This document shows positions 46,719 through 57,022 of a stretch of DNA of 64,000 bases, one piece after another. Each line of letters opens with the position of its first letter. Position 1 is the first letter of the stretch. The position numbers and the translations under genes are program-made. The notes beneath the pieces were generated by a model. The model did no database searches and was not told where the DNA came from. It worked only from the letters and a program-made list of their open reading frames with translations. This DNA comes from Morganella morganii (GTDB taxonomy: Bacteria > Pseudomonadota > Gammaproteobacteria > Enterobacterales > Enterobacteriaceae): the NCBI RefSeq assembly GCF_003996855.1, contig NZ_NRQY01000002.1, positions 587,569 to 651,568 on the forward strand, given 5' to 3'.

Positions 46719-49244
46719 GTGAAGTTCTTAAAGTATTTATTGATCTTTGTTGTCTGTTGCATTTTTCTTGGAGCAGCATCGATATATGGCATGTACAAAT
46801 ATGTCGAAGCAGACCTGCCCGATGTGGCCACACTGAAAGATGTCAAATTACAGACACCAATGCAGGTCTACAGTGCAGACGGTGAACTGATTGCTCAGTT
46901 CGGCGAAAAACGCCGTATTCCGCTGACACTCAGCCAGATCCCGCCGATGGTAAGGAATGCCTTTATCGCGACGGAAGACAGCCGTTTCTATGACCACCAC
47001 GGAATCGACCCGATCGGGATTTTTCGTGCAGCATCTGTTGCCATGACCTCAGGGCGGGCATCACAGGGCGCCAGCACCATCACACAACAGCTTGCCCGTA
47101 ACTTCTTCCTCAGCCCGGAAAAAACCGTTATCCGTAAAGTAAAGGAAGCTTTCCTGGCAATCCGCATTGAACAGTTGCTGACCAAAGATGAAATTCTTGA
47201 GCTGTATCTGAACAAAATTTACCTCGGCCAGCGCGCTTACGGCGTGGGGGCTGCGGCTTATGTCTATTTTGGTAAGAGCCTTGAACAGCTGACACTCAGT
47301 GAGATCGCGGTGATTGCCGGGCTGCCTAAAGCCCCCTCCACCTTTAACCCGCTTTACTCCAAATCCCGCGCCCTGGCCCGCCGCAATGTGGTACTGACAC
47401 GGATGCTGGAAGAGAATTACATTACCCGCGCGCAATATGATGAGGCGCGTAATGAGCCTATCGAAGCCCGTTACCATGCCCCGGAAATCGACTTTTCCGC
47501 ACCGTATCTGGCAGAAATGGTTCGTATGGCAATGATTGAAAAGTACGGTGAAAATGCCTATACCGATGGCTATAAGGTCTACACCACCGTCAAACGCAAA
47601 GATCAGCTCAGCGCCGAAGAGGCCGTTCATAACGGTATCATCGACTACGATATGCGCCACGGTTACCGGGGAGCTCAGCAGGTATTGTGGCCGCAGAACA
47701 GCGCGGCATGGGATACAGAGCAGATCCTGAGCAAACTGAAAACCTTACAGGTCTACGGCCCGCTCAATCCGGGTGTTGTGCTGAATGCGGATGCTAACCG
47801 CGCACAGGTGATGCTCAAAGACGGCTCCACTATTGATCTGACCATGGACAGCATGCGCTGGGCGCGTAAGTTTATCTCTGACCGCGCCATGGGCCCGGCT
47901 CCGCGGGCGGTAAACGGCGTGGTGCATGCCGGTGAGCAGATCTGGGTACGTCAGAATAAAGACCGCTGGATGCTGGCACAGATACCGGACGTCAACTCCG
48001 CTCTGGTGGCGCTCAATCCGGCAGACGGTGCAGTGATCGCGCTGGTCGGTGGTTTTGATTTCGAACTGAGCAAATTCAACCGTGTTACCCAGTCCCTGCG
48101 CCAGGTCGGTTCCAGCATCAAACCATTGCTGTACACCGCCGCCCTGGATAAAGGTCTGACACTCGCCTCCCTGCTCAATGACCTGCCGATTGTCCGCGCG
48201 GACGGCGCAGGTCCGGACTGGCGGCCGAAAAACTCACCGCCGCGTTATGACGGCCCGATCCGTCTTCGTCAGGGGCTGGGTCAGTCCAAAAACGTGGTAA
48301 TGGTGCGTGCCATGCGGGCAATGGGCGTGAACTATGCCGCTGATTATCTGCTGCGCTTCGGCTTCCCGGACAGCAACATTGTCCGGACAGAATCCATGGC
48401 GCTCGGCTCTTCCTCCTTCACCCCGATGCAGATGGTGCGCGGCTACGCGGTTATGACTAACGGTGGTTATCTGGTTGACCCGTATTTTATCAGCCGGATT
48501 GACAACACGGACGGCACAGCGCTGTTCACCGCAGAGCCGAAAATTGCCTGTCCGCAGTGCACCAACATCCCGGTGATTTACGGCGAAGGTTCGCATGACC
48601 TGGAAAGCAGCCTGAATAAAGACGCGCTGGAAACAGATGTGGCGACATCAGACAGTCAGCCGCAGGAAAATGACCAGCCGGCAGCCCCGGAAGCCGATCT
48701 GGAAAAAGCGCCACAGGCCGGAAGTGATTCTCCGTATGCTCCGCATGTGGTCAGCACTCAGGTGGCCTTCCTGATCAAAGATGCCATGAATTCCAATATC
48801 TATGGCGAACCGGGCTGGAGCGGTACAGGCTGGCGGGCAATGCGGGATATCAAACGCCGCGACCTCGGCGGTAAAACCGGCACCACCAACAGCTCAAAAG
48901 ATGCTTGGTTTGTCGGCTACGGCCCGGACATTGTGGCTGCGGTCTGGATTGGTTTTGATGAAAACGCCCGTGACCTCGGCCGTGGTGAGGCCGGTGCGAA
49001 AAGCGCCCAGCCAATCTGGAACGACTTTATGAAAGTCGCGCTGGAAGATGTGCCGGAGCGTAAAGATCCACCGCCGCCGGGAATTATCTCCGTTCAGATC
49101 AACCGCAGCACCGGTAAACTGGGCTCCGGCGCCAACTCCCGTTCCGAATACTTTATCAAAGGCACCGAACCGACAGATTACGGCGTGTCTGAAGTGGGGA
49201 CGACAATTATTCAGCAGGACGGCGGTTCAGAAGAACTATTCTGA
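46719..49244 (+). CDS. mrcA: Penicillin-binding protein 1A
   Basis: An 841-residue bifunctional peptidoglycan synthase (E. coli 850). An N-terminal membrane helix (about 4-25) is followed by the glycosyltransferase domain (EDSRFYDHHGID, QGASTITQQLARNFFL, LNKIYLGQRAYGV), an OB-like domain, and the transpeptidase domain with SxxK in GSSIKPLL, SKN in QSKNVVM and KTGTTNSSKDAW. The start is GTG. It is divergent from the damaged hof genes, as in E. coli. Confidence 0.95.
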   Translation: MKFLKYLLIFVVCCIFLGAASIYGMYKYVEADLPDVATLKDVKLQTPMQVYSADGELIAQFGEKRRIPLTLSQIPPMVRNAFIATEDSRFYDHHGIDPIGIFRAASVAMTSGRASQGASTITQQLARNFFLSPEKTVIRKVKEAFLAIRIEQLLTKDEILELYLNKIYLGQRAYGVGAAAYVYFGKSLEQLTLSEIAVIAGLPKAPSTFNPLYSKSRALARRNVVLTRMLEENYITRAQYDEARNEPIEARYHAPEIDFSAPYLAEMVRMAMIEKYGENAYTDGYKVYTTVKRKDQLSAEEAVHNGIIDYDMRHGYRGAQQVLWPQNSAAWDTEQILSKLKTLQVYGPLNPGVVLNADANRAQVMLKDGSTIDLTMDSMRWARKFISDRAMGPAPRAVNGVVHAGEQIWVRQNKDRWMLAQIPDVNSALVALNPADGAVIALVGGFDFELSKFNRVTQSLRQVGSSIKPLLYTAALDKGLTLASLLNDLPIVRADGAGPDWRPKNSPPRYDGPIRLRQGLGQSKNVVMVRAMRAMGVNYAADYLLRFGFPDSNIVRTESMALGSSSFTPMQMVRGYAVMTNGGYLVDPYFISRIDNTDGTALFTAEPKIACPQCTNIPVIYGEGSHDLESSLNKDALETDVATSDSQPQENDQPAAPEADLEKAPQAGSDSPYAPHVVSTQVAFLIKDAMNSNIYGEPGWSGTGWRAMRDIKRRDLGGKTGTTNSSKDAWFVGYGPDIVAAVWIGFDENARDLGRGEAGAKSAQPIWNDFMKVALEDVPERKDPPPPGIISVQINRSTGKLGSGANSRSEYFIKGTEPTDYGVSEVGTTIIQQDGGSEELF

Positions 49245-49263
49245 TCAGGCTGATAAACAGATA

Positions 49264-49291
49264 AGGGCTGCCTGCGGGCAGCCCTTTTTTT
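49264..49291 (+). terminator. Terminator of mrcA
   Basis: GGGCTGCC-TGCG-GGCAGCCC is followed by a run of seven T residues, 20 bases past the mrcA stop. Confidence 0.92.
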
Positions 49292-49365
49292 CAATCGCAG
49301 TTACTTAACACAAATGAATGTCTTTTTTCGATGATTAACGCAGATCAATTTGTGTTAAAAATAGC

Positions 49366-49920
49366 TCACCGGCCGGTACGCTGTAAAAATTGCTGCGCCA
49401 GGAACAGCGCGGTAATATTACGGGCTTCGTTAAAATCCGGATGCGTCAGCAGATCCATCATCTTACTGACCGGCCAGCGCTCCTGAACCAGTGGTTCCGG
49501 CTCATCGCCCTCCAGCTTTTCAGGATACAGCCCTTCCGCCAGCAGGATATTCATCTGCCCGGAGAAGTAGGACGGAGACATTGTGACCCGGCGCAGCGGT
49601 GTCAGAGTACGGGCGCCAAACCCGATTTCTTCTTTCAGCTCGCGGTTGGCGGCTGTCAGCATATCCTCACCGGGATCGACGGCGCCTTTCGGGAAACCCA
49701 GCTCATAGCTGTCCACACCGGCCGCGTATTCCCGGATCAGGATAAGCTCGTGATTTACCACAGGAACAATCAGGACAGATTCACGGGTCGCAGGACGCAT
49801 ACGCTCATAGATCCGTTCCGCACCATTACTGAATTTCAGAGCAACAGACTGGACAGTAAACAGACGGGATTGGGCAACAGTCTCGATGCGGATAATTTTC
49901 GGTTTTTGTAATTCAGCCAT
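49366..49920 (-). CDS. nudE: ADP compounds hydrolase NudE
   Basis: A 184-residue Nudix hydrolase (E. coli 186) acting on ADP-ribose, NADH and similar dinucleotides. The Nudix box is GAVDPGEDMLTAANRELKEEIGFG, with catalytic glutamates in RELKEE. The start MAELQKPKIIRIETV (49920) fits the family; the frame open to 50040 has no homology. It is convergent with mrcA and divergent from igaA. Confidence 0.93.
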   Translation of the reverse strand: MAELQKPKIIRIETVAQSRLFTVQSVALKFSNGAERIYERMRPATRESVLIVPVVNHELILIREYAAGVDSYELGFPKGAVDPGEDMLTAANRELKEEIGFGARTLTPLRRVTMSPSYFSGQMNILLAEGLYPEKLEGDEPEPLVQERWPVSKMMDLLTHPDFNEARNITALFLAQQFLQRTGR

Positions 49921-50262
49921 GTATGCCTCAGTACGTAATATAAAAACACAGTACAACCATACAGCGTAAAACTGTACAAAGTGAAACAGTACTGCTTTGC
50001 GAATAAGTAAAAACCGGGGTAAATTCCCTGGTTCACTCACTTATTGCTCTCCGTCATATTACCCGTTCCTGAGACAAAGAAAAGCACCGGACGGAATGAA
50101 TGAATAACAATAACCTACAGAATAATCAACAGGTAAAAGTGAAAATAATCAGTTATAACAGACTGTTATTTAAAATAATTTTTTTTGCATAATCAGAAAA
50201 GGCCGATTTTTTAACGGCCGCCTTCACTGTTATGCTGCACAAGCAATTACGACGGGGAAAAA
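49921..50262. other. Divergent promoter region nudE-igaA
   Basis: About 340 AT-rich bases between divergent genes. It must hold promoters for both. I see long A/T tracts but no clear operator or small gene. Confidence 0.5.
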
Positions 50263-52394
50263 ATGAATATCACCCTCATTATAGCGGCCGCTCTGGTAAT
50301 CGGCTGTCTTATAATGGTTTCGGTTATCAGCCGCCGGCGGAAACAGCACCGGGCGGGTTACGTGTTACCTTCTCTGGCAAGTCTGACACATCACCGGCCG
50401 GGTACCGATGAAATTCAGGCCATTGAGCACCACCTGACCCGTGCAGCCCGGCAGCCCGGCAGGCTGTCAGTGATGACCTGCATTTTACATTACCGGCGTT
50501 CCCCGGAAAAAGCGATCACGTCTATCGTCTGTGCAACCGCATCACCCGTTATGCTATCCCGGAAAAAAACGGACAGCAGTGGCATTACTACATTGAAGGC
50601 AACGAAGTTTATCTTCCTGCGGTTCTGGATGAATTTATTCAGGCCACGAATGTCATTGATGTCATGTTTACCGCACGGGTGCCGATGATTGTCGGGCTGA
50701 ACGGCCATGATTTACGTGAGTTTACGGATGACTACCCGCTGACAGGACCAATGACAAAAAATAATGACGTACCGGTACAGGCTGCGATACTGACTAACAG
50801 CAATGCTGATATTGAGTTTCTCGGTACACGCAGAGAGAGCCGGCAGGAATATAACCTGCAACACAGTCACGGATTTATCAGCGGAACGCTGATTATCTGT
50901 GGCGTGCTGACGGCACTCACTGCTGTCTTCATGCCGCCGTTTTTATTTTACTGGATGATAGCGGCCGGTGCCGGATTGTTACTGCCGGGCGTCATATTAT
51001 CCCTGTTCCCAATCCGTAACCGCCGCCGTCTGCGGGATATTCAGTGCTACCGGGGTATTCCGAAGCGCTGGGGTCTGTTCGGCGATTTTGACCACAGCCA
51101 AAAACACAGTATTTCGCTCGGCGGTATCGACCTGGTTTACCCGCGCCACTGGGAACCCTGGCTGCATCAGGATCTGGGATCTGTCACTCAGATTGAAATG
51201 TATGAGGATCAGCAGGTTGTCCGCCAGGGAAAATACCTTTCTCTGCGTGAGGAATCCACCCGCTTCCCCTATTACCGTTACGGAAAAAACCTGCTGAACA
51301 CTCTGATCAGCGCCTTTTCCCTGCTGGTTCTGGCCTGTAATCAGCCGGTCAATCTGCCGCTCAAACTGGCCTTAAACTGGCTGACCGGCACAGAAACCAA
51401 AGTCACCACCAATTTCAGTGAACTCCAGAATATGCCGCTCTATGTGGGGGATTTTCTGGAGGCTAAAGGCGTGGGGATGTGCTACATGCCGCCGAACCTC
51501 TCCGCCCAGGACAAACCCAACTTCCGGGCGTTTGACTGCTCCGGTATTTACTGGAACAACACCTCTCCGCTCCCGGTTCCTGAGTCCGAACAGGTTGATC
51601 GCGCCGCCGCACTGCTTGCAGAGCTCAATAACCAGCTGCATCCCGATGCCGGAGCCCGTAAAGTGAACGACAGTCTGCGCAATGTCATCTCCCGCTCCGG
51701 GATGAGCCTGCTGGACGACTTTTCCTCACTGGTTCTGAAAACCCAGGCATTATGTGAATTTGAAAACAGTGACTGTGTCCGGCTGAAAAATGCCCTCGTC
51801 AATCTGGGGAATTCCCCTAACTGGGAAAATTTACTGGCCCGCGCCAAAGCCGGTAAGCTGGAGCAATCGAATGTTTTATTGCGCCCGGCAAGCGCGGAGG
51901 CCTTGGAAAAGCTGGTTATCGCCACCACATCTACTGCTATAAACAAAGAAGTGGAAAATGCGGCGATGCGGCTGAACAGTCCGCCGCCCGGCGGTGTGCT
52001 GCTTATCAGTGATGAAGGCAAATCACTGGTGGAGAATGCCCCGGCCAATGAACAGACAGAGGAAATGGCGCCGCTGGCCCGCTGGCTGTCCCTGCAAAAG
52101 CTCTCCAATATGCTGCTGCACACGCCGTTTGAGGTTCAGGGCATTATCACGGATGTGTCTGTGGATGCTAACGGTACCCGTCATATCCTGCTGCACTTCC
52201 AGCCGGATAATGTCATGCTGGCGCGTTTTATCGGCAGCTGCATTTTACTGGTCGCTTTTTCCCTTCTGGTCATTATCAACGGCACATATACGTTTATCCG
52301 CTGGCGTCAGCGCCGCCGCCGGATGATCGATATCCGCCGTTATTACGACAACTGCTTCCGGCACGACTACCCTTCCTCTGAGGCGCAGCCGTAA
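50263..52394 (+). pseudogene. igaA: Rcs-phosphorelay brake IgaA/UmoB, frameshifted by an 8-bp tandem duplication
   Basis: Two overlapping frames form one IgaA-like inner-membrane protein (UmoB in Proteus), which restrains the Rcs system through RcsD. The first frame gives the N-terminal helix and IgaA-like start to about residue 66 (HHLTRAARQ). The second resumes with AVSDDLHFTLP, RITRYAIPEKNGQQWHYYIEGNEV and the rest, including membrane helices and the periplasmic domain. CAGCCCGG occurs twice in tandem at 50444-50459. Removing one copy joins the frames into a 707-residue protein (E. coli 711). As read, translation ends after 141 codons. IgaA is essential in Salmonella and E. coli unless Rcs is off. 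Confidence 0.85.
50444..50459 (+). repeat. 8-bp tandem duplication inside igaA
   Basis: CAGCCCGG CAGCCCGG followed by CAGG. The unit length is not a multiple of three, so copy number decides the igaA frame: one copy gives an open gene and two copies a broken one. Confidence 0.9.
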
Positions 52395-52422
52395 CGGCTG
52401 CACTGTCTGTCACGGAGTAACC

Positions 52423-52839
52423 ATGCAACAGGCTTCACAGGTCACAGAACCTGTCCGTCTTGATAAATGGCTCTGGGCGGCACGGTTTTACAAAACCCGC
52501 TCCATCGCCAGAACCATGATTGACGGCGGTAAGGTTCATTATAACGGGCAGCGGACCAAGCCCGGTAAACTGGTTGAAAACGGTGCGGTTATCGTCCTGC
52601 GTCAGGGAAATGATGAACGGACAATCCGCGTGCTGGGGATCACTGATAAACGCCTGAGCACGCCGCTGGCACAAACACTCTGGGAAGAAACCCCGGAAAG
52701 CATCGGAAAACGTGAAAAAACCGCACTTGCACGTAAAATGAATGCCCTGACGATGCCGCACCCGGAACGACGTCCTGATAAAAAGGAACGACGGACATTG
52801 TTAAAATTTAAACACAGTAATTCAGATACCGCGGAATAA
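52423..52839 (+). CDS. hslR: Heat-shock protein 15 (ribosome-associated)
   Basis: A 138-residue protein with an N-terminal S4 RNA-binding domain ([32 protein letters not shown]) and a basic C-terminal tail. It rescues stalled 50S subunits carrying peptidyl-tRNA. It follows igaA directly (28 bases) and precedes hslO by 25. In E. coli the phosphatase gene yrfG lies between igaA and hslR; it is absent here. Confidence 0.93.
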   Translation: MQQASQVTEPVRLDKWLWAARFYKTRSIARTMIDGGKVHYNGQRTKPGKLVENGAVIVLRQGNDERTIRVLGITDKRLSTPLAQTLWEETPESIGKREKTALARKMNALTMPHPERRPDKKERRTLLKFKHSNSDTAE

Positions 52840-52864
52840 CCGGCGGTTAAGACGAGAGAAAATT

Positions 52865-53755
52865 ATGTCTGCACGACAAGATACATTACACCGGTTCCTG
52901 TTTAACAAAAGCGATGTCCGGGGAGAACTGGTCAATGTCTCCGGCACATTGCAGCAAATCCTGGATAACCATCATTATCCGGAACCAGTCCGCCGCCTGC
53001 TCGGTGAACTGCTGGTCTGCACCAGCCTGCTGACCGCGACCCTGAAATTTGAAGGGGATATTACCGTTCAGATCCAGGGCGACGGCCCGGTCCGTCTCGC
53101 CGTCATCAACGGCAACGACCGTCAGCAGATGCGCGGTATCGCCCGTATGAACGGGGATGTACCTGCCGGTGCCGGGTTCCACGACATGATCGGCAAAGGC
53201 TTTATGGTCATCACCATTACACCGCGTCAGGGCGAGCGTTATCAGGGTATTGTGGCGCTGGAAGGGGAAACCCTTGAAGCCTGTCTGGATGCCTATTTCC
53301 GTCAGTCCGAACAGCTGCCGACCAGCCTGTTTGTCCGCGTTGCGGAACACGACGGTAAAATGCAGGCCGCCGGGATGCTGTTACAGGCACTGCCGGCATC
53401 GGCAGAAGCTCGGACCCCGGAAGAAACCCAAAACATGTTCAGCCACCTGATGCAGCTGACCGCCACCATTTCGTCTGATGAGCTCTTTACCCTGGATGCC
53501 GAAACCATCCTGTACCGCCTCTATCACGAAGAAGAGGTTGTGCTGTATGAACCGGCACCGGTAGCGTTTCATTGTGGTTGTTCCCGCGAACGCTGCGCAG
53601 ATACACTGGTAACTCTGCCGGAAGACGATGTTAATCATATTTTGCAGGAAGATGGCAAAATTGATATGGAGTGTGAATATTGCGGTACTCATCATATCTT
53701 TAATGAACAGGATATTCGTGAAATCCGCAGCCGGAAAAACGCATCTCTTCACTGA
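52865..53755 (+). CDS. hslO: Redox-regulated chaperone Hsp33
   Basis: A 296-residue cytosolic holdase (E. coli 292). The C-terminal redox switch has CGCSRERC and CEYC, the CXC...CXXC set that binds zinc when reduced and forms disulfides when oxidised. N-terminal domain motifs include [12 protein letters not shown] and [12 protein letters not shown]. It follows hslR closely and is ended by a terminator. Confidence 0.95.
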   Translation: MSARQDTLHRFLFNKSDVRGELVNVSGTLQQILDNHHYPEPVRRLLGELLVCTSLLTATLKFEGDITVQIQGDGPVRLAVINGNDRQQMRGIARMNGDVPAGAGFHDMIGKGFMVITITPRQGERYQGIVALEGETLEACLDAYFRQSEQLPTSLFVRVAEHDGKMQAAGMLLQALPASAEARTPEETQNMFSHLMQLTATISSDELFTLDAETILYRLYHEEEVVLYEPAPVAFHCGCSRERCADTLVTLPEDDVNHILQEDGKIDMECEYCGTHHIFNEQDIREIRSRKNASLH

Positions 53756-53778
53756 TTCGTTTTAGCTGACGCAACACC

Positions 53779-53813
53779 AGGCCGCACCGAGCTTTCCGGA
53801 TGCGGCCTTTTTG
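53779..53813 (+). terminator. Terminator after hslO
   Basis: AGGCCGCA and TGCGGCCT pair across a 14-base loop, with five T residues within and just after the right arm. It begins 23 bases past the hslO stop. Confidence 0.8.
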
Positions 53814-53957
53814 TTTATTTTTTCTTATGGTATCGAGCCAGCTCACAAAATAAAGCCAAATAAACTCCGGATTTTCATTTATTTGATAGCAATCGCTGTT
53901 AACCAGTCGTAAATAATTATGATATATGGAGATATTCCGACAACCCGGAGGCTTTGG

Positions 53958-55577
53958 ATGAGCGTAAAAACAATGACTGTGAATGAACTGGAGCAGTATG
54001 GTATCCGCGATGCCGCAGAAATAATTTATAACCCGAGTTATGACTTACTCTTTGATGAAGAAACCCGTCCCGGCCTGACCGGTTATGAACACGGCGTTGT
54101 CACCACCAGCGGAGCAGTGGCGGTGGATACCGGCATTTTCACCGGCCGCTCGCCGAAAGACAAATATCTGGTCAGAGATGATCTCACCCGCGATACCGTC
54201 TGGTGGGCAGATCAGGGAAAAGGAAAGAATGACAACAAACCGCTGTCACAAGAGACCTGGAACGCGCTGAAAAACCTGATCACCCGTCAGCTGTCCGGCA
54301 AGCGCCTGTTTGTGGTGGACGCCTTCTGCGGTGCAAATGCCGATACCCGCCTGAAAGTCCGCTTTATTACCGAGGTTGCCTGGCAGGCTCATTTCGTCAA
54401 AAACATGTTTATCCGCCCGGATGAAAGTGAACTGCATAATTTTGAACCGGATTTCATTGTGATGAACGGCGCGAAATGTGTGAATCCGGACTGGCAGGAA
54501 CAGGGGCTGAACTCCGAAAACTTTGTGGCATTCAACCTGAGCGAACGCATCCAGCTGATCGGCGGCACCTGGTACGGCGGTGAGATGAAAAAAGGTATGT
54601 TCTCCATCATGAACTACCTGCTGCCGCTACAGGGCATCGCCTCAATGCACTGCTCGGCAAATGTGGGGGAAAAAGGTGATGTGGCCATTTTCTTCGGCCT
54701 GTCCGGTACCGGTAAAACCACCCTCTCCACCGACCCGAAACGTAAACTGATCGGTGATGATGAACACGGCTGGGATGATGACGGTGTCTTTAACTTTGAA
54801 GGCGGCTGCTACGCCAAAACCATTAATTTATCCGCGGAAGCCGAGCCGGATATCTATCACGCCATCAGCCGTGATGCTCTGCTGGAAAACGTAGTTGTCC
54901 GCCCTGACGGCAGTGTTGATTTTGATGACGGCAGTAAAACCGAAAATACCCGGGTTTCCTACCCTATCTACCATATTGAAAACATTGTTAAACCAGTCTC
55001 AAAAGCAGGACACGCCAACAATGTGATTTTCCTGACTGCCGATGCCTTCGGCGTACTGCCGCCGGTGGCGGAACTGACACCGGAGCAGATGCAGTATCAT
55101 TTCTTATCCGGATTTACCGCAAAACTGGCCGGTACCGAGCGGGGCGTCACAGAGCCGACACCCACCTTCTCCGCCTGCTTCGGCGCGGCATTCCTGACAT
55201 TGCACCCGACACAGTATGCAGATGTGCTGGTAAAACGGATGAAAGCCGCCGGAGCAAAAGCGTATTTAGTGAACACCGGGTGGAACGGAACAGGAAAACG
55301 CATTTCAATTAAGAATACACGTGCTATCATAGACGCCATTCTTAGTGGGGATATTAATAAAGCGGCGAAACATACGCTGCCGGTCTTTAATCTGGCCATT
55401 CCTCACGAACTGCCGGGTGTCGACAGTCATATACTCGACCCGCGCAACACATACGATAATGTGGCGCAGTGGCAGGAAAAAGCGGAAGACCTTGCGGGAC
55501 GGTTTATAACTAACTTTGATAAATATACCGACACCCCGGCAGGTCAGGCTCTGATCAGTGCAGGGCCTTCGCTGTAA
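53958..55577 (+). CDS. pckA: Phosphoenolpyruvate carboxykinase (ATP)
   Basis: A 539-residue gluconeogenic enzyme (E. coli 540) that converts oxaloacetate and ATP to PEP and CO2. [10 protein letters not shown], the metal site in [14 protein letters not shown], the P-loop [11 protein letters not shown] and [24 protein letters not shown] are present. I start at 53958 ([15 protein letters not shown]), with GGAG upstream, rather than 53919. It follows hslO as in E. coli. Confidence 0.96.
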   Translation: MSVKTMTVNELEQYGIRDAAEIIYNPSYDLLFDEETRPGLTGYEHGVVTTSGAVAVDTGIFTGRSPKDKYLVRDDLTRDTVWWADQGKGKNDNKPLSQETWNALKNLITRQLSGKRLFVVDAFCGANADTRLKVRFITEVAWQAHFVKNMFIRPDESELHNFEPDFIVMNGAKCVNPDWQEQGLNSENFVAFNLSERIQLIGGTWYGGEMKKGMFSIMNYLLPLQGIASMHCSANVGEKGDVAIFFGLSGTGKTTLSTDPKRKLIGDDEHGWDDDGVFNFEGGCYAKTINLSAEAEPDIYHAISRDALLENVVVRPDGSVDFDDGSKTENTRVSYPIYHIENIVKPVSKAGHANNVIFLTADAFGVLPPVAELTPEQMQYHFLSGFTAKLAGTERGVTEPTPTFSACFGAAFLTLHPTQYADVLVKRMKAAGAKAYLVNTGWNGTGKRISIKNTRAIIDAILSGDINKAAKHTLPVFNLAIPHELPGVDSHILDPRNTYDNVAQWQEKAEDLAGRFITNFDKYTDTPAGQALISAGPSL

Positions 55578-55612
55578 CCGGATAACAAGAAAAGTAGTGT
55601 GAGCAACACAGT

Positions 55613-55644
55613 AGCCCCGGGTCAGATGATCCGGGGCTTTCTGT
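55613..55644. terminator. Terminator between pckA and the pirin-family gene
   Basis: AGCCCCGG and CCGGGGCT pair across a ten-base loop, followed by TTCTGTTTT on the plus strand. It lies between convergent genes and may serve both. Confidence 0.8.
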
Positions 55645-55645
55645 T

Positions 55646-56344
55646 TTATTGTGCAGGCGGCAGGTCAAACAGCAGAATTTCACTGTCTTCCGCGGCTTTC
55701 AGGCTGATTAACGACTCATCCCATACGGCCACACCGTCACTGGTTTTCACTGTCTGGCCATTCACGGTTAATTCACCTTTCACCACCTGAATCCAGACCA
55801 TCCGTCCGCTCTGAGGCTGATAGTCACCCTCTTCACCGGCGGCCAGTGTCCGGCGCCACAGTGTCATGTCCTGGAATACTTTCAGCGAACCGTCACGGGC
55901 ATCCGGGGAAAGCACCAGCTGATATCCGTTTGCCGCATCAAACCGGCGTTGCTCATAACGCGGGGTCAGACCGGTTTTTTCAGGGATAATCCAGATCTGA
56001 TACAGATGCAGCGGATTATCATTACTCGGGTTATATTCCGAGTGGCGAATCCCGGTTCCGGCGCTCATAATCTGGAACTCACCGGCAGGTACCTGCTCTT
56101 TATTTCCCATGCTGTCCTGATGCTCTACCGCACCATCCAGCACATAGGTCAGAATTTCCATATCTTTATGCGGATGGGTGCCGAAGCCCTGGCCTTCCGC
56201 AATAAAGTCTTCATTAATGACCCGCAGGGCGGAAAAGCCCATAAAGTTACGGTCATAATAATCGGCAAACGAAAAAGTGTGCCGGGAGTCGAGCCAGCCG
56301 TGGTTGGCATGACCACGTTCATTTGCAGGGCGTACATAGATCAT
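55646..56344 (-). CDS. yhhW: Pirin-family protein YhhW (quercetinase-like)
   Basis: A 232-residue bicupin matching E. coli YhhW (231), which has quercetin 2,3-dioxygenase activity. Metal-binding histidines lie in GFGTHPHKDMEILTYVL and GTGIRHSEYN, with the glutamate of the VEHQDSMGNKEQV segment nearby. The start MIYVRPANERGHANHGWLDS has GAGGAG upstream. It is convergent with pckA. Its physiological substrate is not clear. Confidence 0.9.
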   Translation of the reverse strand: MIYVRPANERGHANHGWLDSRHTFSFADYYDRNFMGFSALRVINEDFIAEGQGFGTHPHKDMEILTYVLDGAVEHQDSMGNKEQVPAGEFQIMSAGTGIRHSEYNPSNDNPLHLYQIWIIPEKTGLTPRYEQRRFDAANGYQLVLSPDARDGSLKVFQDMTLWRRTLAAGEEGDYQPQSGRMVWIQVVKGELTVNGQTVKTSDGVAVWDESLISLKAAEDSEILLFDLPPAQ

Positions 56345-56482
56345 AATTTTTCTCCTCAATCAGATGAGGTTAAGTTTACGTCCTGCCGGTAATTTCACCA
56401 GTAGCCGGGTTTAACGCAAGGATTCAAAAAATTTGAATAAGTGCAGCATCAAACCATCTTCTTTCAGATTCGGGCGGCGGGA

Positions 56483-56573
56483 TAACCGGCAAAGCGGAAA
56501 GTCGCTGACACGTCCCTGTCCGCTCGGATCGCGCCATCCATGGCGCTTTACGCTTTCCTTTTTTTGCCGGTTA
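56483..56573. repeat. Palindromic element, MITE-like
   Basis: An 11-base perfect inverted repeat bounds a 91-base unit: TAACCGGCAAA at 56483-56493 and TTTGCCGGTTA at 56563-56573. Inside it is GCGCCAT-CC-ATGGCGC (56531-56546), plus imperfect GGAAAG/CTTTCC arms. The whole could fold into one long cruciform or RNA hairpin. It has no coding frame. I do not recognise it as a named family. Confidence 0.6.
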
Positions 56574-56659
56574 ACCCCTCATGTACTTCAACTCTGTTAA
56601 AAACAGAAAAATTAATCTGCTAAATCATCCGGTTTGTGGCAAGGCTGCGTTTCCCCGAC

Positions 56660-56766
56660 GCCATTCGTGTTGCAGGAAGGCGGCGACGCAGTGAATCCCC
56701 GGGAGCATACATCAGTATGTGACCGGGGTGAGCGAGGAAAGCCAACGCACCTGCGGCGCGAATGGC
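56660..56766. repeat. ERIC element
   Basis: The core GTGAATCCCCGGGAGC, ACATCAGTATGTGACC and GGGGTGAGCGAGG segments match the enterobacterial repetitive intergenic consensus closely, including the palindromic centre. The ends GCCATTCG (56660-56667) and CGAATGGC (56759-56766) form the terminal inverted repeat. About 107 bases, slightly shorter than the usual 127. It lies in a 0.68-kb spacer between yhhW and yhiN; nothing else coding is seen there. Confidence 0.85.
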
Positions 56767-57022
56767 CCTGGGGAAAAAAGGGGAAAAAAAAGCCAGCACT
56801 GGGCTGGCTAAATAAACACTGGAAGCAATGTGAGCAATGTCGTTCTTTCATCTGAACCCTGAAGGTGGTCATCTGAAAGTGATTTGATGATAATGGTTCT
56901 CAGTATCATTTGTAAAGCACTTTTTGCTCAATATTTCATATAATCACTGATGTTTTCTGTTAACCCACTGATACCGTGATTTATTTTAATAAAATTAAAT
57001 AATTCCATAGGGTTATCATGGA

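Noticed and set aside
56612..56872. Open frames on both strands between yhhW and yhiN
   Set aside because: They overlap the ERIC element, which explains the open frames; no start signals or protein features are seen.
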